NCBI GenBank assembly: GCA_963728495.1
Contig: CAVSKI010000007.1
Span: 1 to 64,000, forward strand
Direction: 5' to 3'
Length of the DNA: 64,000 nt
From: JACVRW01 sp963728495
GTDB taxonomy: Bacteria > Actinomycetota > Thermoleophilia > Solirubrobacterales > Thermoleophilaceae
The notes beneath the pieces were generated by a model. It was not told the origin of the DNA. It saw nothing but the letters and a program-made list of their open reading frames with translations, and did no database searches. The position numbers and the translations under genes were made by a program. Below are positions 51,424-60,099 of the stretch, piece after piece. Position 1 is the first letter of the stretch. Each line of letters begins with the position of its first letter.

Positions 51424-53615
51424 CTTCCGTCGCGCGCGGCGGTTACGAAAGCGCCGGGTATGGCGCCCTCGTAGGCCTCACGCAGCGCGCCCACCGAAAG
51501 CGTCAGCGCCCCCTGCACCTCCAGCGCATCGCCCTCGACCGAGCCGATCATCTGCGCTCCGGGGACGGCCCCGACCGCGTCGGCCGGCCCCGCGATGACC
51601 GCGCCGCCCGGACCCTCGCCGAACAGGTTCACCTCGTCCACCGCGGCCAGGTCGATGTGGGCGCCCAGGCCACCTTCGATGCAGCACTCGGCGATGGCCA
51701 CCAGCAGCCCGCCCTCCGAGATGTCGTGCACGGTGGGTAGCTCGCCGGAGCGCACGGCCTCGCGCAGCGCGGCCAACGCCCGTGCCTGCTCATCCAGGTC
51801 CACCGCCGGCAGCGAGCTCGACAGGCGCCCCCGCAGCTTCTCGAGCTCCGACCCCTCGAGCGCCGGGGCGAACGGTCCCACGAGCGCGACCGCGTGTCCC
51901 TCGGCGGCAAAGCCGACCCGCGGCACGCGCACCGGATCGGGCAGCTTGCCCACCATCCCCACAATCGGCGTGGGGTAGATCGGCCCGTCGCCGCCCTCGT
52001 TGTAGAGCGAGACGTTGCCGCCCACCACCGGCACCCCAAGGGCGAGACAGGCGTCGCGCAGGCCTTCCACCGAGCGGGTCAGCTGCCACGCGATGTGCCC
52101 CTTCTCGGGGTTGCCGAAGTTGAGGCAGTTCGTCAGGCCCAGCGGTTCGGCGCCCACGCAGGCCAGGTTGCGTGCGCACTCCAGCACCGCCTCCACCGAA
52201 CCCGTGTAGGGATCGCAGGCCGCGCGCCGCCCGTTGCCGTCGATCGACATCGCGATGGCGCCGCTGCCGCCGTCCCCCGCGAGCATGAGCACAGCGGCGT
52301 CGGCGCCGGCGGGACGGCGGGTGGTGCGTGAACCGACAATCGAGTCGTACTGCTCGTGGACCCAGCGCTTCGAGGCCACACTGGGAGCGCCCAGCAGGGC
52401 AATCAGAACCTCGCCGGCAGACTCGTCGGCGCCCAGTCGCCGCGGCGGGTCCGGATAGAGCGGCCCGAACGGCTCGACGGGCTCGAGGTCGTACAGGGGG
52501 CAGTCGTCCACGAGCGCCTCCACGGGCATGTCGCCGACGAGGTCGTCGCCGTCGAACACGCGCAGGCTGCGCGTGCCGGTCACGACGCCGATCTCTGTCG
52601 CGCGCACGTCCCAGCGCTCGCAGACCCCGAGCAGCTCGCCCAGCCGCTCTGGCTCGACCACGCACAGCATCCGCTCCTGAGACTCGGAGATCATGATCTC
52701 GAAGGGCTCCATGTCCGCCTCGCGCAGCGGCACGCGCGTCACGTCGATGTCGAGCCCGACCTCCCCCTTCGAGGCCATCTCCGACGCTGACGACGAGAGG
52801 CCGGCGGCACCGAGGTCCTGCAGCGACAGCAGCACCTCGGCCTCGAGCAGCTCGAGGCAGCATTCCACGAGCTTCGACTCCTCGAAGGGATCGCCGATCT
52901 GCACGCTGGGCCGCTTCGAGGCGTCCTCGGCCGTGAGCTCGGCGCTGGCCAGCACGGAGGCTCCCCCGATCCCGTCGCGCCCGGTTCGGGCCCCCAGCAG
53001 CACCAGCAGGTTGCCCTCCCCGGCGGCCGCGCTGCGGATCAGCCGCTCGCGCGGCGCGATCCCCACGCACATCGCGTTGACCAGGCAGTTCTGCTCGTAG
53101 GCGGACTCGAAGAACACCTCACCGCCGACGGTGGGCACCCCGATCGAGTTGCCGTAATGACCGATGCCCTTGACCGCCCAGTCGAAGAGGAAGCGCGAGC
53201 GCGGCGAGTCGAGCTCGCCGAAGCGCAGCGAGTCGAGCACCGCGATGGGCCGCGCTCCCACGGCGAAGATGTCGCGCAGGATGCCGCCCACCCCCGTGGC
53301 CGCTCCCTGGAAGGGCTCGACCGCGCTCGGGTGGTTGTGCGACTCGACCTTGAAGGCCACGGCCAGGCCATCACCAACGTCCACCGCACCGGCGTTCTCA
53401 CCCGGGCCCATCAACAGGTGCGGGCCCTCGACCGGCAGCTTTCGCAGCAGCTTCTTCGAGTGCTTGTACGCGCAGTGCTCGGACCACATGAGCGAGAACA
53501 CGGCCAGCTCGAGCGGGTTGGGATCGCGGCCCAGGCGTTCGACGATGCCTTCGTACTCGGCGTCGGTCAGGCCGAGCTCACGGTGGGGAGCCGCGGCTGA
53601 GCCGCTCACGCTCAC
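51420..53615 (-). CDS. purL: phosphoribosylformylglycinamidine synthase subunit II
   Basis: A 731-residue small-type PurL, which works with PurQ and PurS to convert FGAR to FGAM. Marks: LELAVFSLMWSEHCAYKHSK, ESHNHPSAVEPFQGAATGVGG split across the substrate loop, SIGVPTVGGEVFFE, and a second half with MSIDGNGRRAACDPY and HDISEGGLLVAIAE. The GTG at 53615 overlaps the purQ stop (GTGA). The order here is purC-purS-purQ-purL, all overlapping, so a single operon on this strand is likely. Confidence 0.96.
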   Translation of the reverse strand: MSVSGSAAAPHRELGLTDAEYEGIVERLGRDPNPLELAVFSLMWSEHCAYKHSKKLLRKLPVEGPHLLMGPGENAGAVDVGDGLAVAFKVESHNHPSAVEPFQGAATGVGGILRDIFAVGARPIAVLDSLRFGELDSPRSRFLFDWAVKGIGHYGNSIGVPTVGGEVFFESAYEQNCLVNAMCVGIAPRERLIRSAAAGEGNLLVLLGARTGRDGIGGASVLASAELTAEDASKRPSVQIGDPFEESKLVECCLELLEAEVLLSLQDLGAAGLSSSASEMASKGEVGLDIDVTRVPLREADMEPFEIMISESQERMLCVVEPERLGELLGVCERWDVRATEIGVVTGTRSLRVFDGDDLVGDMPVEALVDDCPLYDLEPVEPFGPLYPDPPRRLGADESAGEVLIALLGAPSVASKRWVHEQYDSIVGSRTTRRPAGADAAVLMLAGDGGSGAIAMSIDGNGRRAACDPYTGSVEAVLECARNLACVGAEPLGLTNCLNFGNPEKGHIAWQLTRSVEGLRDACLALGVPVVGGNVSLYNEGGDGPIYPTPIVGMVGKLPDPVRVPRVGFAAEGHAVALVGPFAPALEGSELEKLRGRLSSSLPAVDLDEQARALAALREAVRSGELPTVHDISEGGLLVAIAECCIEGGLGAHIDLAAVDEVNLFGEGPGGAVIAGPADAVGAVPGAQMIGSVEGDALEVQGALTLSVGALREAYEGAIPGAFVTAARDGR

Positions 53616-54259
53616 GCGACCGAAGCCGTGACGAGCGACTCGAACAACCGGCCGCCGTCGGCGGAGCCGGTGAGCGGGTCCACCGCGTGCTCGGGGTGTG
53701 GCATCAGCCCCAGCACGTTGCCCTCGGCGCTGCACACCCCGGCGATGTCGTCCTGCGCGCCGTTGGGGTTCTGGCCCGGCGCGTAACGGAGTACCACCTG
53801 CTCGGCGGGTATGCCCGGTGCGTAGAAGCGGCCGGTCGTGTGCTTCACGGGTACCGAGAGCACCTCACCGACCTCACACGCTCGCGTGAAGGGGGTGCCG
53901 GCGTTCTCCACGATCAGGTCGACCTGACGACAGACGAAGCGCAGCGAGCGGTTGGGCAGCAGCGCGCCCGGCAGCAGCCCCGCCTCGCACAGCACCTGGA
54001 AGCCGTTGCAGATGCCGAGCACCGGGCCGCCTTCGTGCGCGAACCCGATCACCGACTCCATCAGCGGCGAGAAGCGGGCGATCGCCCCGACGCGCAGGTA
54101 GTCGCCGTAGGAGAAGCCGCCCGGCACCACCACCGCATCCACGCCGGCGAGATCGCGGTCCTTGTGCCAGAGCAGCTCGGCCTCGCCGAAGCGCCGGCAG
54201 GCGAGCAGGGCGTCGACCTCGTCGCAGGAGCCGGGGAAGCGCACCACGCCGAACTTCAC
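53612..54259 (-). CDS. purQ: phosphoribosylformylglycinamidine synthase subunit I (glutaminase)
   Basis: A 215-residue class I glutamine amidotransferase supplying ammonia to PurL. VVRFPGSCDEVDAL is the PurQ start, VVPGGFSYGDYLRVGAI the oxyanion region, GGPVLGICNGFQVLCEAGLL contains the nucleophile cysteine (GICNG), and GLMPHPEHAVDP the His-Glu pair. GTG 54259 overlaps the purS stop (GTGA). Length is normal. Confidence 0.96.
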   Translation of the reverse strand: MKFGVVRFPGSCDEVDALLACRRFGEAELLWHKDRDLAGVDAVVVPGGFSYGDYLRVGAIARFSPLMESVIGFAHEGGPVLGICNGFQVLCEAGLLPGALLPNRSLRFVCRQVDLIVENAGTPFTRACEVGEVLSVPVKHTTGRFYAPGIPAEQVVLRYAPGQNPNGAQDDIAGVCSAEGNVLGLMPHPEHAVDPLTGSADGGRLFESLVTASVA

Positions 54260-54480
54260 GCCGCCTCCATCACCTCGTAGTCCTCGATGAGCGGATTGGC
54301 CAGCAGCCGCTCGCACATCTCGGGCACTGCGGCCGGGTCGTCGACGTCGAGCTCGATCAGGCGACCGACATGGACATTGCGCACACCCTCGAAGCCCAGC
54401 GCGGGCAGCGCTCCCTCAACGGCCTGGCCCGACGGGTCGAGGATGCCCTCCTTGGGCCTGATCAGCACCCGCACCCTCAA
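54256..54480 (-). CDS. purS: phosphoribosylformylglycinamidine synthase subunit PurS
   Basis: A 74-residue PurS that bridges PurQ and PurL. It shows the family run RPKEGILDPSGQAVEGAL, FEGVRNVHVGRLIELDV and the late MCERLLANPLIEDYEV. The TTG at 54480 overlaps the purC stop; a GTG two codons on is an alternative start. Confidence 0.95.
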   Translation of the reverse strand: MRVRVLIRPKEGILDPSGQAVEGALPALGFEGVRNVHVGRLIELDVDDPAAVPEMCERLLANPLIEDYEVMEAA

Positions 54481-55349
54481 GCGGAGCGCTCCAGCCAGCG
54501 CCCGAAGGGCTCGCCGGCGATGCGCTCATAGGCCTCGACGTAGCGCTCGCGCGTGCCCTCGACGACGTCGAGAGGCAGCTCGGGCGCGGGAGGTGCCTTG
54601 TCCCAGCCCGAGCCCGACGCCCAGTCGCGTACGAACTGCTTGTCGAAGCTCGGCTGCCCGCGGCCCGGCTCGTAGCCGTCGGCGGGCCAGAAGCGAGACG
54701 AGTCCGGGGTCAACACCTCGTCGGCGAGCACGATCGTCCCATCGGCACGGCGGCCGAACTCGAACTTCGTGTCGGCGAGGATGATTCCGTTCTCGCGCGC
54801 GTGGGCGGCGCCCCGCTCGTAGACCGCGAGCGACAGGCGGCGCAACTCCTCCAGGAGCTCGCGGTCGCCGACGATCTCGGCGGCGCGATCGAAATCCACG
54901 TTCTCGTCGTGGTCGCCGAGCTCGGCCTTGGTCGCCGGCGTGAAGATCGGCTCCGGCAGCTGCTCGGACTCGCGCAGGCCCGCCGGCAACTCGATGCCGC
55001 ATACGGATCCAGTGGCGCCGTAGTCCTTCCAGCCCGAGCCGGTGATGTACCCGCGCACGACACACTCCACCGCAACCATGTCCAGGCGCTCCACCAACAT
55101 GGCCCGGCCGCGCTGCTGCTCAGGCACGTCGGTGTACGAGACGAGATGATTGGGGCAGATGTCCTCCGTCCGCTCGAGCCAGAAGGCCGTGAGCCCGGTC
55201 AGCACCTTGCCCTTGTCCGGGATGGGCGTGGGATGAACGACGTCGTAGGTCGAGATGCGGTCCGAGGCCACAAGCAGCAGGCGGTCGTCGCCCGCCTCGT
55301 AGATGTCGCGGACCTTCCCCTGGGAGATGAGCGCGGCGGGTTCGCTCAC
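54477..55349 (-). CDS. purC: SAICAR synthase
   Basis: A 290-residue PurC catalysing ATP-dependent aspartate addition to CAIR. LISQGKVRDIYEAGDDRLLL is the N-terminal ATP-binding strand-loop, VVRGYITGSGWKDY and the ILADTKFEFGRRADG / DEVLTPDSSRFW region are the family signatures. The longer SAICAR-synthase form (about 290-300 residues) is usual in actinobacteria and eukaryotes. I start at GTG 55349, giving SEPAALISQGKVRDIY directly after the start; GTG 55373 is possible. It heads the purCSQL operon. Confidence 0.95.
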   Translation of the reverse strand: MSEPAALISQGKVRDIYEAGDDRLLLVASDRISTYDVVHPTPIPDKGKVLTGLTAFWLERTEDICPNHLVSYTDVPEQQRGRAMLVERLDMVAVECVVRGYITGSGWKDYGATGSVCGIELPAGLRESEQLPEPIFTPATKAELGDHDENVDFDRAAEIVGDRELLEELRRLSLAVYERGAAHARENGIILADTKFEFGRRADGTIVLADEVLTPDSSRFWPADGYEPGRGQPSFDKQFVRDWASGSGWDKAPPAPELPLDVVEGTRERYVEAYERIAGEPFGRWLERSA

Positions 55350-55393
55350 GAACGGCGAGGCTACCAACGCCACCGGGCGGGTAGGTGCCCCCC

Positions 55394-56269
55394 GTGAGGG
55401 CGATAAAGCGGACTTTGGTCGCTTTTTACGACGACCAGATGACCCACCATGCCGCCGCGCTCACCTACTACGTGCTGATGTCGCTGTTTCCCGCCGCGCT
55501 GCTGGGACTCTCGTTGCTCGGCCTGCTCGGCCAATACCCCCAGACCTACGACGCGATCCTCAACTACCTCGAGGATGTAGCGCCCGCCTCGCTCATCGAT
55601 CCGCTCGACCGCTCGCTGCGCAAGGCCTTCCTCAGCAAGGGCACGGCCACCACGACGCTCGTGGTCAGCACCCTGCTCACGCTCTACGGCACTACCGGAG
55701 CGCTCGAGGCCGCGCGCCGCGCGCTCAACGTGGTCTTCAAGCTGGAGGGCAGCGGACGCAGCTTCCTGCGCCGCAAGGCGATCGACATCGTCTCCACCTT
55801 CGTGCTGCTGATCCTGGTGCTGTCGTCGCTCGTGCTGGTGTTCGTGGGCGGGCGCTTCGCCGAGGACCTGCTCGGCTTTCTCGGCTTGGGTGAGACGGTG
55901 TCGGAGATCTGGAACGTCGCCCGCTGGCCCGGGGCCTTTCTCGCGGCGACCTTGGCCTTCGCCTACACCTACTACGTGATTCCCGACGTCAAGCAGCGGG
56001 CCTTCCACTGGCTCACTCCCGGAGCCCTGATGGGCGTGGGCCTGTGGCTGCTCGCCTCCTGGGCCTTCTCGGCCTACGTCTCCAATGTGGCGGACGTGGG
56101 CGCCATATACGGCACCTTCGCCGGGGCGATCCTGCTGGTGGGCTGGCTGTGGCTGACCAACGTCGCCCTCCTCTTCGGGGCTGAGGTCAACGCGGAGATC
56201 GAGCGCGAGAAGCAACTGGCCGAGGGTGTGCCGGAGGCGGTCGCGCTCAACCGGCCGGCCCGGGGCTAG
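55394..56269 (+). CDS. YihY/BrkB-family membrane protein
   Basis: A 291-residue protein of the YihY (formerly 'RNase BN-like') family with about six hydrophobic segments. MTHHAAALTYYVLMSLFPA is the conserved first helix region (AALTYY-x5-FP), GTTGALEAARRALNVVF follows, and GALMGVGLWLLASWAFSAYV, YGTFAGAILLVGWLWLTN with LLFGAEVNAE close the family pattern. The function of this family is not settled; transport or envelope roles are suggested. It is divergent from purC. GTG 55394 is preferred to GTG 55385. Confidence 0.87.
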   Translation: MRAIKRTLVAFYDDQMTHHAAALTYYVLMSLFPAALLGLSLLGLLGQYPQTYDAILNYLEDVAPASLIDPLDRSLRKAFLSKGTATTTLVVSTLLTLYGTTGALEAARRALNVVFKLEGSGRSFLRRKAIDIVSTFVLLILVLSSLVLVFVGGRFAEDLLGFLGLGETVSEIWNVARWPGAFLAATLAFAYTYYVIPDVKQRAFHWLTPGALMGVGLWLLASWAFSAYVSNVADVGAIYGTFAGAILLVGWLWLTNVALLFGAEVNAEIEREKQLAEGVPEAVALNRPARG

Positions 56270-56719
56270 TGGGTGTGATGTGGGTCGGTCGTTCACGGCT
56301 TGCGCTGGCGCTGCGCGAGCCGCCGGGTCGCGGGCGCCGGCGTCTTCTAACGGCAGCAACCAGGGGTGGACGCGGCCGTGTTGTCGGCTTTGTCACGTTG
56401 CCGTAACGCGGTCTCGGCTGACTGTCCTGGGTTGGACCGTCCCTGAGACGTCAAGTCAGGACAGCTCGAAAGCGGGCGTCCTCGCTGCGCCCGCCGAGCG
56501 GGCTTGTGTCACACGCCGCGACAACCGTGACGGCGCGCTACCGCAGGTCCCCGGCCCTGGTTGCTGTCGTTCAAGACGCCGGCCCCGGCAGGCGGCGGCT
56601 CGCGCAGCGCAAGCCGGGCGCGCGAACCGCGAACCCGCAGGCCGGACCAACCCTCACCAGGTGTAGCGCTCGCCGAAGCTGGACAGAACATGGGAGAAGT
56701 CTCATGAGGAGGGGTTGGA
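56270..56719. other. 450-bp intergenic region with MITE-like inverted repeats
   Basis: No credible gene. It holds an inverted-repeat-bounded segment (56336-56583) and the leader of the phoX-like gene (GAGGAGGGG just before ATG 56720). Confidence 0.5.
56336..56583. repeat. MITE-like segment with about 30-bp terminal inverted repeats
   Basis: The left arm (56336-56365) starts GCCGGCGTCTT and ends CAGCAACCAGGG; the right arm (56555-56583) is its reverse complement with two mismatches and one gap. The 248-bp unit encodes no transposase and the DNA between the arms is unrelated on the two sides. This looks like a non-autonomous transposable element or IS relic. I cannot see a clear target-site duplication. 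Confidence 0.5.
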
Positions 56720-58221
56720 ATGCCGAAGACGCTTGACCGTCGTACCTTCATCGCCCGCGGGGCCGCAGTGGCCGGCGGCGGGCTGCTCAGCACGACCGCG
56801 CTCGAGCGGCTCAACGCGGCGAACGCTTCAGCGCCCAAGGGCCGCCGGCACCACAGCGAGTCCTACGGCCCGCTCGCGCGCACGCGCGACCAGCGCGGGG
56901 TCGAGGTGCTCGCCCTCCCCGCGGGCTTCTCATATGTGACCTTCAGCCACTCGGGCTCGACCATGGCCGACGGAAACCCCACGCCGCTCGCCCTGGACGG
57001 GATGAGCGCGTTCTCGGGACGTAGCCGCGGCGAGGTGCGGCTCGTGCGCAACAGCGAGGACCGCAACCTCCCCGGTGAGGGCAGCGTCGGCGGCGACCCG
57101 GCGGCCAAGTACGACCCTCTGGCCGGCGGGCGGCACCACGACGCTCGTGTACGACGAGTACCGGCGCCGCTTCGTCGAGGACTACATCAGCCTCAACGGC
57201 ACGATCGTGAACTGCGCCGGCGGGCGCGGGTACGGGCTGCGCAGCTGGATCACAGCCGAGGAGTCGATCGGCGGGCCCGCGGCCGCCGACGCCGCCGAGC
57301 GCTTCCCCGAGCGCCACGGCTACCTGTTCGAGGTCCCGCTCTCGCGCGGTCCGGGCGAGCTCGAGAAGGGAGAGCCGATCCGCGCGGCCGGGCGCTTCTC
57401 CCACGAGGCGGTCGCCGTCGACCAGCGCCACGGCATCGTCTACGAGACCGAGGACCCCTCGTCGGGCCGCGGCGCGGGCTTCTACCGCTACCTGCCCCGC
57501 AATCCGCACAGGCTGACCAAGGGCGGGCGGCTGCAGATGCTCGCCGTGCGCGATCACCCGCAGCTCGACATGCGCGAGGGCCAGCGGGTGGGCCGGCGAC
57601 TCGCCTGTGACCTGGGTCGATATCGACGAGCCCGATCCCGAGTACGTCGACCTGGACGATCCGCGCGGGGTGTTCCAGCAGGGCTACGCCAAGGGCGGCG
57701 CGCTGTTCAACCGCCTCGAGGGCTGCTGGGAGGACCACGGGCGCATCTTCTTCGTGTCCACGAGCGGCGGCGACGCCAAGAACGGCGACGTGAACCCCGA
57801 TGAATACGCCGAGGGCTTCGGGCAGATCTGGAAGTACAGTCCGCGCCGGTGGGGCGGCACGCTCGAGCTGGTCTACGAGTCCCCGGGCGCCGCCCAGCTC
57901 GACTCCCCGGACAACCTCACGGTCACCCCGCGCGGTGGCCTGATCGTGTGCGAGGACGACGCCTCGTCCGAGCTCGTGGACACGCATCCACTGGCACCCG
58001 GCATCGAGAACGTGAACCGCTTGATCGGGATCGATCGCGGCGGCGACGCGTTCGAGTTCGCGGTCAACGTGCTGAACGCTTCCGAGCTGGCGGGCTGCTG
58101 CTTTTCGCCCAGTGGCCGAACGCTGTTCTTCAACATCTTCGGGCGGGCCAACTTCAGCGAAGATCCCGTCGAGGGGATGACCTGCGCGGTGACCGGCCCG
58201 TGGAAGCACGGGCCGCTCTAG
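56720..58221 (+). CDS. PhoX-like alkaline phosphatase, Tat-exported (two frameshifts as sequenced)
   Basis: A twin-arginine signal (LDRRTFIARGAAVAGGG) opens the protein, followed by FSYVTFSHSGSTMADG and VRNSEDRN of DUF839/PhoX proteins, calcium- and iron-dependent extracellular phosphatases. The frame shifts after KYDPLAGG near 57130 (continuing TTTLVYDEYRRRFVEDY) and again near 57606 (continuing VTWVDIDEPDPEYVDLDD), then runs through GCWEDHGRIFFVSTSGG, LIVCEDDASS and RTLFFNIF to 58221. Both are single inserted bases; removing them gives 499 residues. It would supply phosphate to the Pst system at 12-15 kb. Confidence 0.8.
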
Positions 58222-58304
58222 AACGCCCTACTCCACCCGAACCGTGGTCGCCATTCCGGCCGCCTCGTAGGCCGGCGAGCGAACACTGTACCTGGGTCGT
58301 GTGT

Positions 58305-59588
58305 CTACGTGAGCGTGTCGAGCCGCTGGACGATCGTACGAGCGTGACGAACGAAGGCCTGCGCGTCGAAGACCGAGTCGAGGTCCAGCTCGGGTGCTGC
58401 CTGGCCCAGCAGCTCGCGGAAATGGGTGCCCGTATCCCAGGCCCGTTGGGCGTTCTCCTGCACGATCCGGTACGCCTCGTCGCGCGGCCGGCCCGCCTCC
58501 ACGAGCGCCAGCAGAGCGCGCTGGGAGAAGAGCGCGCCGTGGGTGGCCTCCAGGTTGGAGCGCATGCGGTCCTCGTGCACGACCAGGCCGTCCACCACGC
58601 GGATCGCGAGGTGCTGGGCGTAGTCGAGCAGGATGGTCGCGTCGGGCAGGCTGACCCGCTCAACCGACGAGTGCGAGATGTCGCGCTCGTGCCAGAGGGC
58701 CACGTTCTCAAGGCCCGTCTGGGCGTAGCCGCGCAGGAGCCGGGCGATTCCGGTGATGCGCTCGCAGGCGATCGGGTTGCGCTTGTGGGGCATCGCGGAC
58801 GAGCCCTTCTGCGTGCCGGCTCGAAACGGCTCCTCGGCCTCGCGCACCTCGGTGCGTTGCAGGTGGCGCACCTCTGTGGCGAAGCGCTCGAGCCCGGCGC
58901 CGGCCAGGGCAATCGCGTCGAGCAGCTCGGCGTGGCGGTCGCGCGGCACGACCTGGGTCGACACATCCTCTCCCCGCAGGCCGAGCCGCAACAGCACCGC
59001 GGCCTCTATCTCGGGGCCGTTCGCCGAATAGGTGCCGACAGCGCCCGACAGTGCGCCCACGGACACTCCCTCGACCGCGCGCTCGATTCGGCGCAGGTTC
59101 CGCTGGGCCTCGAAGGCGAAGCCCGCGAGCTTGACCCCGAAGGTCGTGGGCTCGGCGTGGATGCCGTGCGTGCGTCCCACGCACAAGGTGTCGGCGTGCT
59201 CGCGCGCCCGGCGAATCAGGGCGTCGCGGTAGTCGTACGCGCCGCCGGCCAGGATCAGGCCCGCCTGGGAGAGCTGAAGCGCGAGGGCGGTATCGAGCAC
59301 ATCCGAGGAGGTCAGGCCATGATGCACCCAGCGCCCGGCCGGCCCCACCGAGTCGGCCACCACGTCCACGAACGCGGCCACGTCGTGGTCGGTGACCTTC
59401 TCCCTTTCTCTGACCGCCTCGGCCGTGAACGAGGCGCGGTCGCGGATCGCGTCGGCGTCGCCGGCGGGCACGGCGCCCTGCTCGGCCAGCGCCTGCACCA
59501 CGGCCAGCTCGACCGCGAGCCATGTGTCGAGCTTGCGCTGCTCCGACCACACCACCCCCATCTCCGGGCGGGTATAGCGCTCGATCAC
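58305..59588 (-). CDS. purB: adenylosuccinate lyase
   Basis: A 427-residue PurB acting twice in purine synthesis (SAICAR and adenylosuccinate cleavage). Fumarase/aspartase-superfamily features: VHHGLTSSDVLDTALALQL, RTHGIHAEPTTFGVKLA, and the signature GSSAMPHKRNPIACE with the catalytic serine loop, followed by HERDISHSSVERV. It begins with GTG 59588. purE follows upstream across 13 bases on the same strand; the order purD-purE-purB suggests one operon. Confidence 0.96.
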   Translation of the reverse strand: MIERYTRPEMGVVWSEQRKLDTWLAVELAVVQALAEQGAVPAGDADAIRDRASFTAEAVREREKVTDHDVAAFVDVVADSVGPAGRWVHHGLTSSDVLDTALALQLSQAGLILAGGAYDYRDALIRRAREHADTLCVGRTHGIHAEPTTFGVKLAGFAFEAQRNLRRIERAVEGVSVGALSGAVGTYSANGPEIEAAVLLRLGLRGEDVSTQVVPRDRHAELLDAIALAGAGLERFATEVRHLQRTEVREAEEPFRAGTQKGSSAMPHKRNPIACERITGIARLLRGYAQTGLENVALWHERDISHSSVERVSLPDATILLDYAQHLAIRVVDGLVVHEDRMRSNLEATHGALFSQRALLALVEAGRPRDEAYRIVQENAQRAWDTGTHFRELLGQAAPELDLDSVFDAQAFVRHARTIVQRLDTLT

Positions 59589-59601
59589 GCCGGCCTCGAG
59601 A

Positions 59602-60099
59602 TCAAACGCTCAGGATGCGCGCAGCCAGGACGGCGGCGTTCTTGGCGTTGTCCACGCCGACCGAGGCCACCGGGACCCCGGGCGGCATCTGGGTCACCGA
59701 CAACAGGGCGTCGAGGCCTCCGGCCACCGACGTCTTCGAGGTCAGCGGCACCCCGATCACCGGGAGATCGGTGTGGGCGGCGACCACGCCGGGCAGGGCC
59801 GCCGACAGGCCGGCGCCGGCGATGATCACCCGCAGGCCGCGCATGCGCGCGTTCTTGGCGTAGTCGGCCACGGTCTCCGGCTCGCGGTGGGCGCTCATCA
59901 CGCGCGTCTCGTGGCGGATGCCGAGCGTGTCGAGCTCGGTGGCGGCCTTCTCCATCACCGGCATGTCGCTCTTCGACCCCATGACTATGCCCACCTGGGG
60001 TGGAGCGTCGACATCGAGGTCGTCGAACTGGTGCTCGACCTCGGTCTGGGTCACGGGAGCCGCCGGCGGGCCGGGGGTGATCTCGCCGCTATCGCTCAC
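59602..60099 (-). CDS. purE: N5-carboxyaminoimidazole ribonucleotide mutase
   Basis: A 165-residue class I PurE. The core starts VGIVMGSKSDMPVMEKA, then MSAHREPETVADYA with the catalytic histidine, VIIAGAGLSAALPGVVAA and LPVIGVPLTS. A 35-residue acidic N-terminal extension precedes the core. GTG 60099 overlaps the purD stop (GTGA). No purK lies in the window. Confidence 0.95.
   Translation of the reverse strand: MSDSGEITPGPPAAPVTQTEVEHQFDDLDVDAPPQVGIVMGSKSDMPVMEKAATELDTLGIRHETRVMSAHREPETVADYAKNARMRGLRVIIAGAGLSAALPGVVAAHTDLPVIGVPLTSKTSVAGGLDALLSVTQMPPGVPVASVGVDNAKNAAVLAARILSV

Noticed and set aside
58222..58304. Short minus-strand frame ending MATTVRVE before the PhoX-like gene end
   Set aside because: Too short to judge; it resembles the tail of a secreted protein, but nothing upstream supports a gene.
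57849..59825. 658-residue plus-strand frame
   Set aside because: Antisense of purB and alternative frame of the PhoX-like gene; no recognisable domain.
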